Assembly (NCBI GenBank): GCA_039583875.1
Contig: CM077162.1
Coordinates: 165,249,220 to 165,313,219, forward strand
DNA length: 64,000 nucleotides
DNA from: Platanthera guangdongensis
Lineage: Eukaryota; Streptophyta; Magnoliopsida; Asparagales; Orchidaceae
Direction of reading: 5' to 3'
Part shown: positions 41,511 through 53,690 of the stretch, piece by piece
How positions within the stretch are numbered: position 1 is the first letter of the stretch
Layout of the letters: each line of letters opens with the position of its first letter
The notes under the pieces: model-generated
What the model was told of the DNA's origin: nothing
Database searches by the model: none
Seen by the model: only the letters and a program-made list of their open reading frames with translations
Made by a program: the position numbers and the translations under genes

Positions 41511-43149
41511 TATGTATCGATGTAGTTCTATCTTCATATATCGTATCTTGTATTGTTTTTTTTATCAGTGTATTCAGTTGAATCAGCTATTATATATCAG
41601 TGCATTTCATTACAGCTCATGTTTCTTTACTGTGCTCTTCTACTTATTATGATAGCAGTTTCTTTTTATATATCATCATGAAATTACTCTATGTCTGCTT
41701 TTTACATTGCACTGAGGACAGTGCAAATCTTAAGTCTGGGGGTAGAATGGCTATTCATGTGGTTACAATTAATTCTAATCTGCTTATCATAATACGCAAG
41801 TTGTTATACCCCCCTTTTACAAATTTTTGTTTGACCTTTTAAGCTCTCATTTTTCTTTCATTTGGGATTATAAACATTTAATTCACCTTCGCACACTGAT
41901 TAAAATGAATTGATGTAGACTCATAGAGTATTCAACTTTGTTGATTTCGTAATTAAGCATAGAAATTTTTTTAGCTTAATTTTCTCTATATAATTTAATT
42001 TTAAGATTACTCCTCTATATTAGTAACTATCCAACACTCTATTTTAGAAAATATATTTATCTATAATAAAGTGAGTCGATGAGTGTAACATTTTTTATAA
42101 TTTGGTATTAGGATTTTAAAATTAAAAATTACTCCCTATTGATGTCTAGGACTCACCCTCTAGCATTCCTCAAAACATTACATAAGTTAATTAGTAAGGG
42201 CGGAAATGACTTAGGCCTCCTATTGGATAGCTTGAGCCTTGTTATCCCAACACCTTTAACATGATACCCTTGCACACCCAATTTGAACCTAATCCCCATC
42301 CTTTTGAGGCTCTACTATTAAAATGCACCAAGGCCAAATCCCTACCTATTAGCACACCTATCATTGATGTCTGCTTGGAATGATTTGTTCATAGTGATAT
42401 GTGGCCTGAGTGCGTGTATCCTTGCACCCACTTGGAATGATCCCTACTTTGAACCCAAAAAAAAAGACATAGTGATATGTGGCCTGAGTGCGTGTATACT
42501 TGCACCCACTTGGAATGATCCCTACTATGGTCCCTTGGTTAAAAAAAAATGTATATAAAAAATAGAGTGCCCTTCAAAATGTGGGAAATATACAAATTGC
42601 AAAGTCTGGGGGTGTTTACATAAAATTGAAATATGTTAAGGTATTTTCCAACATAAGGCTCAATCAAGATTTATGTGTGAAAAATTCATCAAAATTATCC
42701 TTGATTACCTCACCTTTAATCTTCTATCCTAAGCCAAAAAGGCTACACAAAAATTCAAGTCCTAAGGATCCAACCTTACTAATTCTAAATTATGCTGTGA
42801 TGAGGGTGTAAAAAGGGTAAGTTCATGATTATCAGTACGAGTACTTATAAGCTTTGAAACACTAATACGTATCTTATAGAGATTGTTATTTTCTCCTCAT
42901 ATTTGTTAAAGATGACTATACTTTTATTTCTAAAAGCGAGTGAGAGATAGTTAAAATGATATACTAGAGGAATTTTAAGATAAATATATATTTAGAAAAG
43001 TCTGCTAAATTATTTCCTATGCGATTACATCACCAAAGTTCTCTTAAATTCATAGCAACAAGTGTGCGGAGGCAAAATTATTTAATGCTAACCCAGGTGT
43101 TTGAATTAGTTTGCTTAGGGATAAGCAAACATCTAAGTCTGGGGGTATT
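41511..43149 (+). other. Athila 3' untranslated region with polypurine tract
   Basis: AT-rich and without a credible gene. taagtctgggggta, the polypurine tract, stands directly before the 3' LTR (43135-43148). Two further copies occur upstream: aagtctgggggtagaatgg near 41731 and aagtctgggggtgtttac near 42601. The 73-bp duplication is listed separately. Confidence 0.8.
42388..42540. repeat. 73-bp tandem duplication
   Basis: Two nearly identical copies containing atagtgatatgtggcctgag and cacccacttggaatgatccc, joined by an A-run (caaaaaaaaagaca). Confidence 0.9.
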
Positions 43150-44767
43150 TGATGAGTACGATTATGATAGGCTTTTTACTATCATAATTGTAATCATGTC
43201 TACCATTTCCTGCCCCTTTTGGTGTTGATTTCATGATAATATCAAAGAAATTGTCGTATCATAGATAGAAGAGCGTATTTAGAAGTCCTTGTCAGTTCTT
43301 ATAATAAACCATTTACTGAGTCTATCATTTTTCTATTGCAGGTAATGCCAACCAATGGACCTAAAAGTTTCGGAGCAAACAGAGGAGTTCACGGAGTCTA
43401 CATGGCTGATGACAGGACAAAAATTTGGTGCACACGGCCAGACACACGGCCGTGTGTCCATCCGTGTCCTATGCACCTGGAGCTGAAGAATTTGGCGCAG
43501 ACGCTGGAACCCACACGGTATGGCACACGCCCGTGTGCATACCCGTGTCATCTTTGCACACGGCTGCCGACCAACCCGTGTCCGGGGAACACGGCCGACC
43601 ACACGGCCGTGTCCATACCCATGTCATCTGACACGACCCACGACCAGACACGCCTTCTCGTGGGGAACCGCCCAGGAACCGCTTAGGAACCGTCCACACG
43701 GCCTGCCACACGGCCGTGTGGGACCCCGTGTCCGACCTGTTTGCAAGGGAACTATAAATTTCCTGTAGAAAAATTTATTTAGAACTTTTGGATCATTTCT
43801 GGATTGGAGAACTGCTGGAGGCCGAAGGGGAGCATTCAAGACAAGGAGGATTGAAGGGTATTCTTATGTATTTTTTATTCAATCATTAATCCCTTGAATC
43901 CTTTCTTTCTCTTGATGATCCATCTTCAATTTATTTTTTAATTTGCATGAATTTCTCTTTGAACATTCTAGTAATCATGTATCACCTTGTTTATGTTATA
44001 TTTGTAGTATTTTATTTGTGTTTATGCAATCAAACAAAGAGTTTAATCATCCCTTTGAATTACTTATTTATTTTACAAAATTTGCAATTGGCTAGATTGA
44101 GAAATTGGTTATTTGCAATGCTTTTGCTATGTTCATATTGTGATGATAATTCCCTTTGTAATTCGAACTTTATGATCAAGAGATATTCTGTTTGGAAAAT
44201 TAGAACACGGATAAAAGAATTCATGTTAATTTAGAGATAAAGTTCATGAATTTATGTAATAATAAAGGTAATTTGTTTAATGCGAACTTGAGTGTTGTGA
44301 ATTGTTCGAGAGAAGATTTACTATCTTAGGTTTAGATTTGGAATTGCTCGAGAGAGAATTTTGATGAAAAATTAACCTTTACATTGCACAAATGCACTTT
44401 GTTGATTTCATGTCATGATCGCTTAGAATTGAACTGGTAAATGAAATTGTTCATGTAATTATTTAAAAGCTTCATGTTCTATCGTTTTTATTTCTCCAAT
44501 ACCGAATTATCCAATTGGTCATAGTTAGGTTAATGTAGTTTAAATATCACTTTTGTTTAGAGGTATGAAAATAAAGGGAGGGTGAGTACGAATATTTGAA
44601 ATGACCCTGTGGAATACGACACGAGATGTAGATTTCTCATATATTACGATTGATAGGTGCGCTTGCCTGAATGCTAATTCAATCTAGTTAAGTCCATCTA
44701 CATAATTGTATTAGAATGTAGAATGAAATCACATTGAATTATTACTTGTTAGCAAGAAAAATCATCA
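43150..44767 (+). repeat. Athila 3' LTR (1618 bp)
   Basis: Same ends as the 5' LTR. Differences are mainly transitions in the CACGG array (for example cacggcc/cacgacc) and one small indel near 44360. TSD ttaat follows. Confidence 0.95.
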
Positions 44768-44814
44768 TTAATTCACAAAAAAAGGAAAAATTTTAACAAA
44801 AATTATGTTCAACA

Positions 44815-45085
44815 TGTTTTGTCGAACCAAGCTCGACCGAATGAATATGGTTCGTCGAACTCCGATCGACGAACTATGAACCCAGATTTTAGGTATAACT
44901 ATTCATCTAACTGTGCTCAATGAACACAATATGGTATGTCGAACCGCGATCAACGAGCGTGTTCTGCAGAGAATAAATACTTTCATTCTATGAACGAAGT
45001 TCGACGAACTCATCCCTATTCGTCGAGCGCAGATTGACGAACATATTACAATTCGTCGAACCCAGTTTCTTATAACAGATACTTG
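44815..45085. repeat. tcgtcgaac / ttcgacgaa array inside S2
   Basis: About ten copies of ttcgtcgaac or gatcgacgaac-like motifs between gag and protease of S2, in both orientations. It is the same motif as in the SIRE LTR (29339-29590), but the sequences around it do not match, so this is not an LTR copy. Confidence 0.82.
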
Positions 45086-45274
45086 AATTATTTTCAAAAT
45101 TTTAATAAAACTAAAACCTTTATTAATCCTTTTACTCAGTGGATTATTCCTCCTAGAAGATATCATCTGCTAGGTTAAAAGGACCAACTTGAATTTTCTT
45201 ATATTTCTGGTTATAAATTTGAAAGAAATCAAGGACCCAAGGTTACCTGGGTCAAGAACACCTAATCTATTTTT

Positions 45275-45910
45275 ATGCAGGTGAAGAACTATCCTACCAC
45301 AGAGGAACAGTGGTACTTGGATAGTGGCTATTCAAAACACATGACGGGAATTAAAGACAACTTGACTGATTTCAAAGTAAAGCTTGGACAAAAAGTGATA
45401 TTTGGAGACTCCAACTGTGGACAGACAAAAGGAAATGGAAATGTCAAAGTTAAAGCAGTTACCTTCAGGAAGGTAGCCTATGTAAGTGGTCTCAAGCATA
45501 ACCTAATATCCATAAGCCAATTATGTGATGAAGGTTATCAGGTATCATTCAATCAGTCATCTTGCATCATTAGTTCTAATAAAAACAAAACTGTTTTAAC
45601 TGGAATTAGACAAGAAAACATATATGTAGTTAATTTCAAATCTACTAATTCAGAAATTTGTTTATTTAATCAAATTAGTTCTACTAATGATTTATGTCAT
45701 AAGAGACTAGGTTATGTAAACCTTAGCAATATTGCTAAATTATCTAGCGACAATCTTCTTAGAGGACTGCCTTCTGGTTCTTACAAGAAGAAAGTACTGT
45801 GCATGGCTTGTCAATTAAGCAAACAAACTAAAAATAGTTTCAAATCCACTAATAAAAGTGATTCACCTAGGATTTTTTCTTGCTGCATATGGACCTTTTT
45901 AGCCCTATAG
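45275..45910 (+). pseudogene. SIRE protease and GAG-pre-integrase (S2)
   Basis: EEQWYLDSGYSKHMTGIKDN contains the copia protease DSG. VAYVSGLKHNLISISQLCDE and LCHKRLGYVNLSNIAKL (HHCC finger) follow, ending CMACQLSKQTKNSFKSTNKS. The catalytic Cys-like position after DSG is Tyr. A one-base change near 45890 throws the frame before integrase. Confidence 0.87.
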
Positions 45911-46272
45911 CTGTACAAAGTTTGGGAGGAAAGTCATACACTGTAGTTTTTATTGATGACTTCTCTAAATTCACATGAGTGTTCTTTCTGAGAAACATGT
46001 CAGATAACTTTGAAGTTCGTATAGATTTTCTTAAGAGCATAACGATTGAGTACTCTACTCAGGTTGCATTGATTAAAAGTGATAATGACATTGAGTTTGA
46101 TTCTATTCTAATGCAAGAATTCTATGAGAAAGAAGGTGTCAGACATTGTTTTTGTGCTCCTAGAACTCCTCAACAAAATGAGGTAGCTGAAAAGAAAAAA
46201 GACTTATTGAATCTTCTTGGACATTGCTTGCAGATGCTTATTTTCCCAAATCCTTTTGGGCAGAGGCTGTAA
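45886..46272 (+). pseudogene. SIRE integrase core (S2)
   Basis: Readable as MDLFSPIAVQSLGGKSYTVV and FIDDFSKFT, then TGA where Trp is usual. VFFLRNMSDNFEVRIDFLK, LIKSDNDIEFDS (second Asp) and TPQQNEVAEKKKDLLNLL (Glu) follow. A further frameshift near 46225 leads into the C-terminal part. Confidence 0.82.
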
Positions 46273-46760
46273 GCGCAGCAAATTATGTTCTGAACAGAAG
46301 ATTAATACGTAAACTTAATGGTAAGACTCCCTATGAATTACTTAAGGGGAAGCAACCTAAAGTAGATTACTTTAAAGTATTTAGATGTAAGTGTTATATT
46401 CATAATAATAACAAGAAACACTTAAGAAAATTTGAAGTCAAGGTTGTAGAAGGAATTTTTCTTGGATATTCTCAAGTCAGTAAGGCTTATAGGGTATTCA
46501 ACAAATCAACATTAAAAATGGAAGAATCTATACATATATCCTTTGATGAAGCTAACATGTTTTACAAGGAGAAGAATTCTTCTATCATAGACTCATTACA
46601 AGTACCCTATCTATGTGAGAAGCTGGATGATTTAAACCTTACCTAAGAGGTTACATTGCATCCTTCTCCATAGATTGATGAAGACAGTGAAGAAGAAATT
46701 GTTGAAGTAGTTGAACCCACTACAACAAATATAATTCCACAAGCTATTTATGAACCAACT
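46224..46760 (+). pseudogene. SIRE integrase C-terminus and linker (S2)
   Basis: AVSAANYVLNRRLIRKLNGK, TPYELLKGKQPKVDYFKVFR and EGIFLGYSQVSKAYRVFNK, then an acidic linker EDSEEEIVEVVEPTTTNIIP, cut by T3 after YEPT. Joining across T3 gives …YEPTSPTDLVTLRDDP…, which keeps the frame. Confidence 0.85.
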
Positions 46761-47756
46761 TGTAACATCCCATTTCCAACTAGACCCCTAAGAGTAGTTT
46801 TGGCCATGACTAGGTCATGACAAAATCCTAGGAAGTCCAAGAAGACCAAGAAAACCTAAGAATATGGGTGAGACCACTATGGTCTGCAAATAGTAAATTC
46901 CTGAACCTTAGTTTAAGATAACCATGGGGCTTCACCAAGACTTCAAGACCCCACCATGGTCTCATCAACCCATTGTAAGATCCATTAGAGCACTAAGGAC
47001 CCATAGAGGGCAGTCAAAAGGGTTAAGTTGACCCAAGTCAACCCTAACACTAAATGGGTCAAACTAACCTACTTAGGGTCAATTGACCATCCCCAAGCCA
47101 AGTGGACCCCACCCAAGCCCACCTAACCCTAGGGTGAGGTCAATGGGTCACCTAGGACCCATTGGTGTCCACCCAAGAGGCTAAGTTGACCAAACTCAAC
47201 TTTAACCCTAAATAGGTCAACCTAACCTACATTGGGCCAAACTGACCTGCACAAGGGCCAATTGAAGTTCCCTTAGCCACGTAGACCCCACACATACCTT
47301 CATAACCCTAGTGAGAGGCCAATGGGTCACCAAGGACCAATTGGGGCCAACCAAAAAGGCTAAGTTGACCAAAGTCAACTCTAGCCCTAAAGTGGTCAAG
47401 TGCCCTGCCTAAGGGTCAAGTGACCTCCAAACGGCCAAGACAACCCTACCTAGGGCTTAAGTGAGGCCAATGGGTCACCAAGGACCTATTTGGGCCAACC
47501 TTAAATACCAAATTGACCTAAGTCAACCCTAGCCTAGGTTTGGGTCAAGCTAGCCCAAATGGGCTAACTCAAGCTCAAGCCCAACTCACTTGGGCTAACC
47601 ATGTTTTGGTGGATGAAATAAACATGTGGACTGCTAATAGACTAGAAGATTGACTAGCCAACTTAGTGACAAGGAGAGAGAGAGAATCTCAAAATGAAGA
47701 ATAATTAGGAGAGAGAAAAGGGTATATTTAAGGGTGTTAGTGGATTAAGCCACTTG
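46761..47756 (+). mobile_element. Long gypsy solo LTR T3, left part
   Basis: TGTAACATCCC at the junction with S2. It continues after the inserted element C at 57972. It holds diverged tandem repeats rich in gtcaacc/gttgacc (about 46990-47540) and a possible TATA (gggtatatttaagg, 47719). T3 without the insertion is about 5.65 kb, TGTAACATCCC … GGTCTTACA, with no internal domain. Confidence 0.82.
46990..47540. repeat. Tandem repeats rich in gtcaa/ttgac, about 160-185-bp units
   Basis: Three or more diverged units share ggctaagttgaccaaa(c/g)tcaa and gaggccaatgggtcaccaagg. Similar gttgac-rich sequence occurs in the LTR of element C (52000-52330 and 57290-57850). Confidence 0.75.
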
Positions 47757-50700
47757 TGTAAGACCCCTTCCTCCCCCTTACCAAGGAGGGCTACCGGGCC
47801 TTATGCCCAGAACCGCCGTCTTACGGTGGCACTAACACACGTGTTAGTCAACACCGCAACACGCCGATCCTGCCGGCTAATACGATCATATACACAGGCC
47901 AATATGAGAAAAGAAGTGTAACAATGTAACAAATCTACAAGTCCACAAGTCACAGAGTACATCATAAATATAAAATGAAAAGTACAACAACATGGTCCAC
48001 AAAAGAGTACAAAATGAAAGAGTAATAAGGGCTTATGCCCGGTACATCAAAATCTACTCTCTCTCACAAATAACAGCGGAAGCTACACTAGTACATCAAA
48101 ACTCGTCCCACCTGAGAATGCACAGTAGTGGTAGTAGCCTGCTGTAGCGGTATCTGCTCCTCATGTCCTGTCTCCTCGTAGTGCTGGTGCTCCATCTCCA
48201 CGGGCTCCTAAAAATAGTATGGTCACCGACCATTAGTCAAAAAGACTAAGTCGTTTCCTCCGCACCTCGCCCCGCAGCTCCTAGGCACCGAGCGGGAGGA
48301 CGAAGCGGAGGAAAACAAGGGGTAGCAAAAGTGGAAGCAGGTGACAGAAACTAACTAGCAGTTGTAATAAGTAATATTGTTCTACTCTAGCAGTTCTATA
48401 TATGGTACAAGTAAGTAAGAGCAGTACAGTAAAGGAAGTAAAGAACAGCAGTAAGAGCAAGTAAATAAACTATTCTACCACTATACTATCATCACAAAAG
48501 TACCCTAACTTATATAAATGCTCATACAAATATATAAGTTAGGATTTCCAGGAAATTTAACTTATCATATAAAAGAGCCCATACTAATTTATATGATAAA
48601 GATCTATGAAGCGTATGACCTAATATGAATGAACGTTATGATGCAATTTTTTGCACAGGCAAGTGCAACGCACGCACAACGACTCTGTGATCACAGACCT
48701 TTAGTTCCCACTTTTTGAGAGCTAGCATCACTCTCGGGTACCACCGTTGTGGCTACGGCAGCAACGGAGCGGGCGTCTCCGCTTCTAGGCCGGTATGCAC
48801 ACTACCAAGCCTTAGACCCCTCTCATACGCCTCTATACACGTCCAAGGTGCACTCTAGAGTCTCACGTACATACTTTTCTGACAACCCGTCAGTCTTGTT
48901 GGTTCGGATGTGCGTTATCGGGGGTCGTCCTCCAGACCGCAGTGTAAAACAACCCATTGGCCCCTCTAACCCTCACAACCGCCTGGTGCACCGTACTGCC
49001 ATCGGTGTGATGAATGGCTAGTACCGCATGCCCCGCCACTAAATTTATGCACATGCAAGTATTTTATTCCGAGCCTTCCGCTCGCAGGACCAAACCCGTC
49101 CTGAAAACCCTCAAACCCAACCCGGGTGAGAACGCACATTAGTGCCTTTATACCAATCCCTCAACCCTACACGGGTGAGCATATATCATGAATCTCTCCA
49201 ACCCTACACGGGTGAGGAGGTACAACAAATGTCCTAACCTATTAGACTACTCTTGTCTACGGGCTATTATACTTAGTGATTTAAGGTTAATCCCAGGACT
49301 GCCCCCGGTATTCCCTGTAAAGGGCTCTCAAGGGGCACTAGGAACTGTGTTGGTATTACACCCAATGTTCCCTTTCGCAAGGATATTTACTTTAGTTGAT
49401 GGCTACCCATGTTTCACCCCAGCTCTCTTTGTTGCTCTGGAACAACCCTAGTGACTTAAGATGTTACCGGGAAACCGACGGTCTTCCGTCGACCTCCACT
49501 CCGGTTGCTAACTAAAGACTTGCACTTTTAATCCCGTCACTAAGACCATACTACCCGCCAGGGATTATTCATATTGCACTCCCTTATTTCTTCCGATAAT
49601 CAATCCTCTGGTAATCCCCTAAAGTATGCCCTATTTATGCTATATGCAGACCATGTCCTATTATTACCCTAAAAATGCAATCTTCCAAACCTTAAGGCAT
49701 ATTGCCCCTAAATATTTATCCTAGGGTGGTATGGGCTAAGGGAACTATCCTATGGATTCTCATAATTTTCCTTGGCCAAATAATCCCTTAATTAAATCTT
49801 TTAAATTAATTACTAGGTCACTTTACACATGAAGTAGTGTGATTTTAAATCCACTGACCTAGGTAATTTTTCCTGAGTTGTATCGTGATAAACTATTTCT
49901 GTCTACAGGGTTTCATAATTTTCCTTTGATTATTTATACCAATTCATTAATTAATACCAAATTTAAATAATTTCCATTTTCCAAATGAAGTACAAGTAAT
50001 ATGTAATCCACAATTCCAGGAAAATTACAGAACATATAAAACATTAAGTTATGACTATTGGCAGAGTTTCATCAACTTTTATTATGTAATGGCCTATCAA
50101 TTTCCATTCTTACATATTTACCAAAAATGCCATTATATTACTTTAACAACTATCAATACACCCATAAATTCTGAAATAATTATGCAAGACTAATAATACA
50201 ATTTTACAACAATAGAATTATTTCCAAATTTTTCTGAGGTGCATATCCATCAATTCAAGAATAAATGAAATAAGGGTAAAATGGGCATTTTAAGATATTT
50301 TACTCCAAACGCTCTTCAAACAGAAAGATCAAATTTTCCTAAGTCAAATATAACCTTATTTTCAACTTGGCAAAGTTTGAGGATTTGTACTTGAGGAAAA
50401 CCTATTTTTCAAATTTATTTTCAAAAGAAGCTATATTTTTAAAAATTCCAATTAATGGGAGTTTTGATTCCAAAAATCCCATAATTAATCTGAGGGGTGA
50501 AATTTACCCTAATGAACCACTGGAATCAAATCCAAGATTTTTGAATGCCTCCATTAGGCTGAATGCACAATATTTAAACTATTGCTATTGGCACACCAAG
50601 GCAATATATACACCAACACATGCAAGTGGATTTTCCATCATGCAGTGATCCAAAAGTGCTGAACATTTTATCATGCACTAATGATGTTCCCAAGGACCCA

Positions 50701-52370
50701 CCTCCAAAATTTGGGGCCTTGAGGAGTCATATAACTCCATATATTTCATTTATTTACATTTTGATATTATGACCAAAACTATAGAAAAAGTTGTTTCACA
50801 AATTCCTAAATTATGGCAGGGGCTAGGTATGCCCTAATCATGCATGTACGCAAAATGTGGGGCCATGGTGATTGCTGTTTTGACTTGGGCATCCAAATGA
50901 ATTTCTGCCCTAGTCTAGGACCAGTCCTAGGCGAAATGTCCTACAGGCCAGAATACTGGACAAACGTTAATGATTAAGATGTCAAATTAAAGATAACAGG
51001 TAAGGCTACATTCTTCATTCAGGGATCAGTTTCTGGAAATGCCTCTAAGAGGCCTAACAATGGCATGCAAGGTCACTGAATAAGTGTGACATAATTTTAC
51101 TATTCATAATAATTAAAGTTTAACTTATATTTAAATATCTGCACGAATCTTAAAGCATATATGAACGGGATCCGGTCATCTTCTCCAATGGATCAAAGGC
51201 TGAGATTCATTTTTCCTGGGCGATGTTTGCTGGCGGTTTCCGGCCAGCTGAGCCACCATCACCGCTGGCGGATGTCGCCACCACCTTCGCTAAGGTGGGG
51301 GCTAGCGTTTCCCGGCGGTGGGGCCGCCGGAGTTGGCTCCTCCGGCGAACCCGAGCAAGAAGGAAAAGCCCGAATTTTCTCGTTTTCCTCTCATGGCATC
51401 GGGCTCGATTGAGCCCGATATCTCCCTAAATGGATCTAGAATTCTAGTACAGGTAGAGGGGCGGCGAAACGGACCTGGATTGGGGCTTGGCTGCGGGGTA
51501 AGGCGGCAGTTTTCCATGGTGATGGTGCGCCGGCGAGCTCCACCCCGAATTCATGATTCTCCATCGTTTTCCATGTTCCAGCACTCGAATTCCACTCCTT
51601 TCCACCTCCTGAAGCTAATGGTGAGGTTATTTGGGGCTGAGGTGGTGTATATGGGGAGATAGAACCAAGGTGAGCTCGGGCTCAGCCTTGGTTGCTCCGC
51701 CCCTACTTGCCAAGTGGCACACAGCCCCCAATTTCCTCTGGAATGAAGTGAGGAGGTCGGCCAGTTGGTGTTGGGCAGAGGGTTTCAGCTGAAGGGGTGG
51801 CCATGTGGCCACCATTCCCTTTCATCCCCATTTCTCTCTCCTCTTTCTCTCAAAATCCCATTTCTACAACCTTTGCATGCATTCTCTCTCTTGATTTAGA
51901 GGGGTAGGACTGGTCTTGTTCACTTGGGCTGGCCATGGGCCAAATTTGGTGGGCTTGGTCCAAGGAGAGTGAGCTTGGTCTTCATTTCTCTCTTTTAGGT
52001 CAAATAGTTGACTATGTTGACCTTGAGTTGACTTGGTCAACCATGGTGGGTGAGCTGACCCCACTTGGTGGTAATGGGTCTAGTGGCACCACCCAACTTG
52101 GGTTGGGTCAAGGGGGTGCGCTACCTAGGCTAATTGGCTTATGAGTGTGGGTTTGACCAAATTAGGCCCAAGGTTGACTTTGGTCAACTGGGGTCAAAAT
52201 GTTGACCTAATGGCATGCCCTAGGGTGCACTTAGATTGTTTTTAGGGTTAGGGCAATGTGGTGGGGTCATGGTGTGGTTTGGGTCCCTATTTAGGCTAGT
52301 TTGACCTAGTTGACTTGGTCCTATAGTGGGCCCCATATGGCGACAACCCACTACCTAGGCTCAAACTAGG
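47757..52370 (-). repeat. Element C long LTR, minus orientation, lacking its first ~75 bp
   Basis: Reads on the minus strand from about 52370 (…cctaggtagtggg near LTR base 88) to ggggtcttaca at 47757. It matches T3 right part (57972-62622) in reverse order as diverged blocks, for example tgccggc…cggcggttctgggcataagg and the tataagt…tatata blocks near 48500/61850. Frames at 48749-49451 and 51161-51815 are not conserved and I do not call them genes. Confidence 0.8.
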
Positions 52371-52479
52371 CAGCGGACAAACTATGCAGCGGAAGCCGTG
52401 GTGAACCATGTGTAAAAGTCACATAAAATGGTCCACAAAGTACAATGAGTTAGGCCAATCTTGTTTTAACCTTATCTTT
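52371..52479 (+). other. Element C truncated leader
   Basis: cagcggacaaactatgcagcggaagccg and following bases up to the gag ATG. No Met primer site or LTR end is present before it, so the reverse-transcription start signals are gone. Confidence 0.65.
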
Positions 52480-53595
52480 ATGCAACCTCCACAGGTCGCC
52501 GCGCCGCAAAATGTGGCTCCTTCCCCTCCAGCTGTCACTCCATTCCTACATACGGAGATGGGGTAGACTTTGACTGCGATTCTGGACGCCTTCAAATCCC
52601 AGCAAGTCCCAGCTCCGAAGCCAAATCCGGGATCGAACTGGCTGAGTGCTTTCAAGAGCCTGTCCCCACCAGTGTACCGTGGGACAGAGGATGCGGTAAA
52701 GACGGAGGAATGGCTGGAGGCCATACACGAGATTTTAGCAAGCAACAGCTGCGTGGTTGGCGAGCCAGTACCTCTAGCCACCTCTGGACTAGAGGCTCAT
52801 GCAAAGAGATGGTGGAAATCAGTGCGGGACTCTACATATGCAGACTGCGAGCTGTCAGAGATATCATGGGAGGAGTTTGGCGATGTATTTCTGGATCACT
52901 TCGTCTCTGTTACGGACAGAGATGCCTTGGAGGAGAGGTTTTTGAACCTCAGGAGGGGACTAGATCAGTGATCGAGTATCAGCGAGAGTTCTCTCATTTG
53001 GCCAGGTTCGCAGGGATTCAGGATACCGATGATAGGAGGTATGCCAAGAGGTTCTACCGGGGGCTCGAGGACGATTTGAGGCAGGCCTTGCTGTTCATTT
53101 CTCATGGCAGCACTAGGCAGATCATTGAGATGGCAAAGAAGCTGTAGGCTGACCAGCTGATGGTGCAAGGGAGAGGAAAGAGACCGTTTGATGGGTCCAC
53201 ATCAGGAGAGGGCAGCAGGGGCTCTCAGAGAGGCAGGACTATCGGATACAAGAAGAGTGGGGGACGTCGTCGTCCTAACTTCAGGCAGGAGCAGGGGCCT
53301 CCACCAGCATTGGATCCCCCACCTCTGCAGGTGCATGATCCGAGGAGACAGGATGACTGTGGCCACCGACAGGTAGTTTGTTACGGATGCCGCCAGCCCG
53401 GGCACATTAGGTCGGAGTGCCCGCATCGATTCCATCCTCCTCCTCCTCCACCTCTAGTGGCCCCAGTACAGCAGGGCAGAGGCCGAGGCCGAGGACGAGG
53501 CCGAGGCCGGGGATATCACGGCAGGGGACGCGAGCAGGAGCAGATATACACCTTGGACCTCACAGAGCAGAGGAACCCCGAGGAGGTTATTACAG
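52480..53595 (+). pseudogene. Element C gag with zinc knuckle
   Basis: ATG 52480 gives MQPPQVAAPQNVAPSPPAV, then TAG (52564, Gln expected). Then WLSAFKSLSPPVYRGTEDAV, LEAHAKRWWKSV and ISWEEFGDVFLDHFVS. A frameshift near 52960 leads to VIEYQREFSHLARFAGI, YRGLEDDLRQALLF and a TAG at 53145 (KKL-stop-ADQL, Gln expected). The knuckle is CYGCRQPGHIRSEC, then a Pro run and an (RG)n stretch. It ends EEVIT-G at a predicted splice donor. Capsid/nucleocapsid protein of a chromovirus. Confidence 0.87.
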
Positions 53596-53690
53596 GTACT
53601 TAAGGTTAATTATTAAATTTTTTGAGTTTTCAATTATATAGTACCTGGAACTATAGGGTAACACTTAATTTTAACTTAAACAAACCTCAG
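53596..53690 (+). other. Predicted spliceosomal intron at the gag-protease boundary of C
   Basis: Donor ttacag|gtacttaagg, acceptor aacctcag|gcatagtt. It is 95 nt and strongly AT-rich against a GC-rich flank, with branch-like ttttaactta. Splicing joins EEVIT-G to [16 protein letters not shown] in frame (g + gc = Gly). The position is equivalent to the intron in element B. Confidence 0.75.

Larger units (their letters stand above)
32374..44767 (+). mobile_element. Near-intact Athila-type gypsy element, TSD TTAAT
   Basis: A 12,394-bp element with both LTRs, an Asp-tRNA primer site, a 5.2-kb gag-pol frame, a downstream env-like ORF and a polypurine tract. It is bounded by ttaat at 32369-32373 and 44768-44772. 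I count roughly 20-25 differences between the 1.6-kb LTRs by eye, so it is a recent insertion and the youngest large element here. It splits S2 between gag and protease. The primer site and post-pol ORF place it in Athila. Confidence 0.95.

Noticed and set aside
48749..49451. Plus-strand frames in the long LTR of element C as host genes
   Set aside because: They lie inside an LTR, contain no recognisable domain, and the T3 copy does not keep them open.
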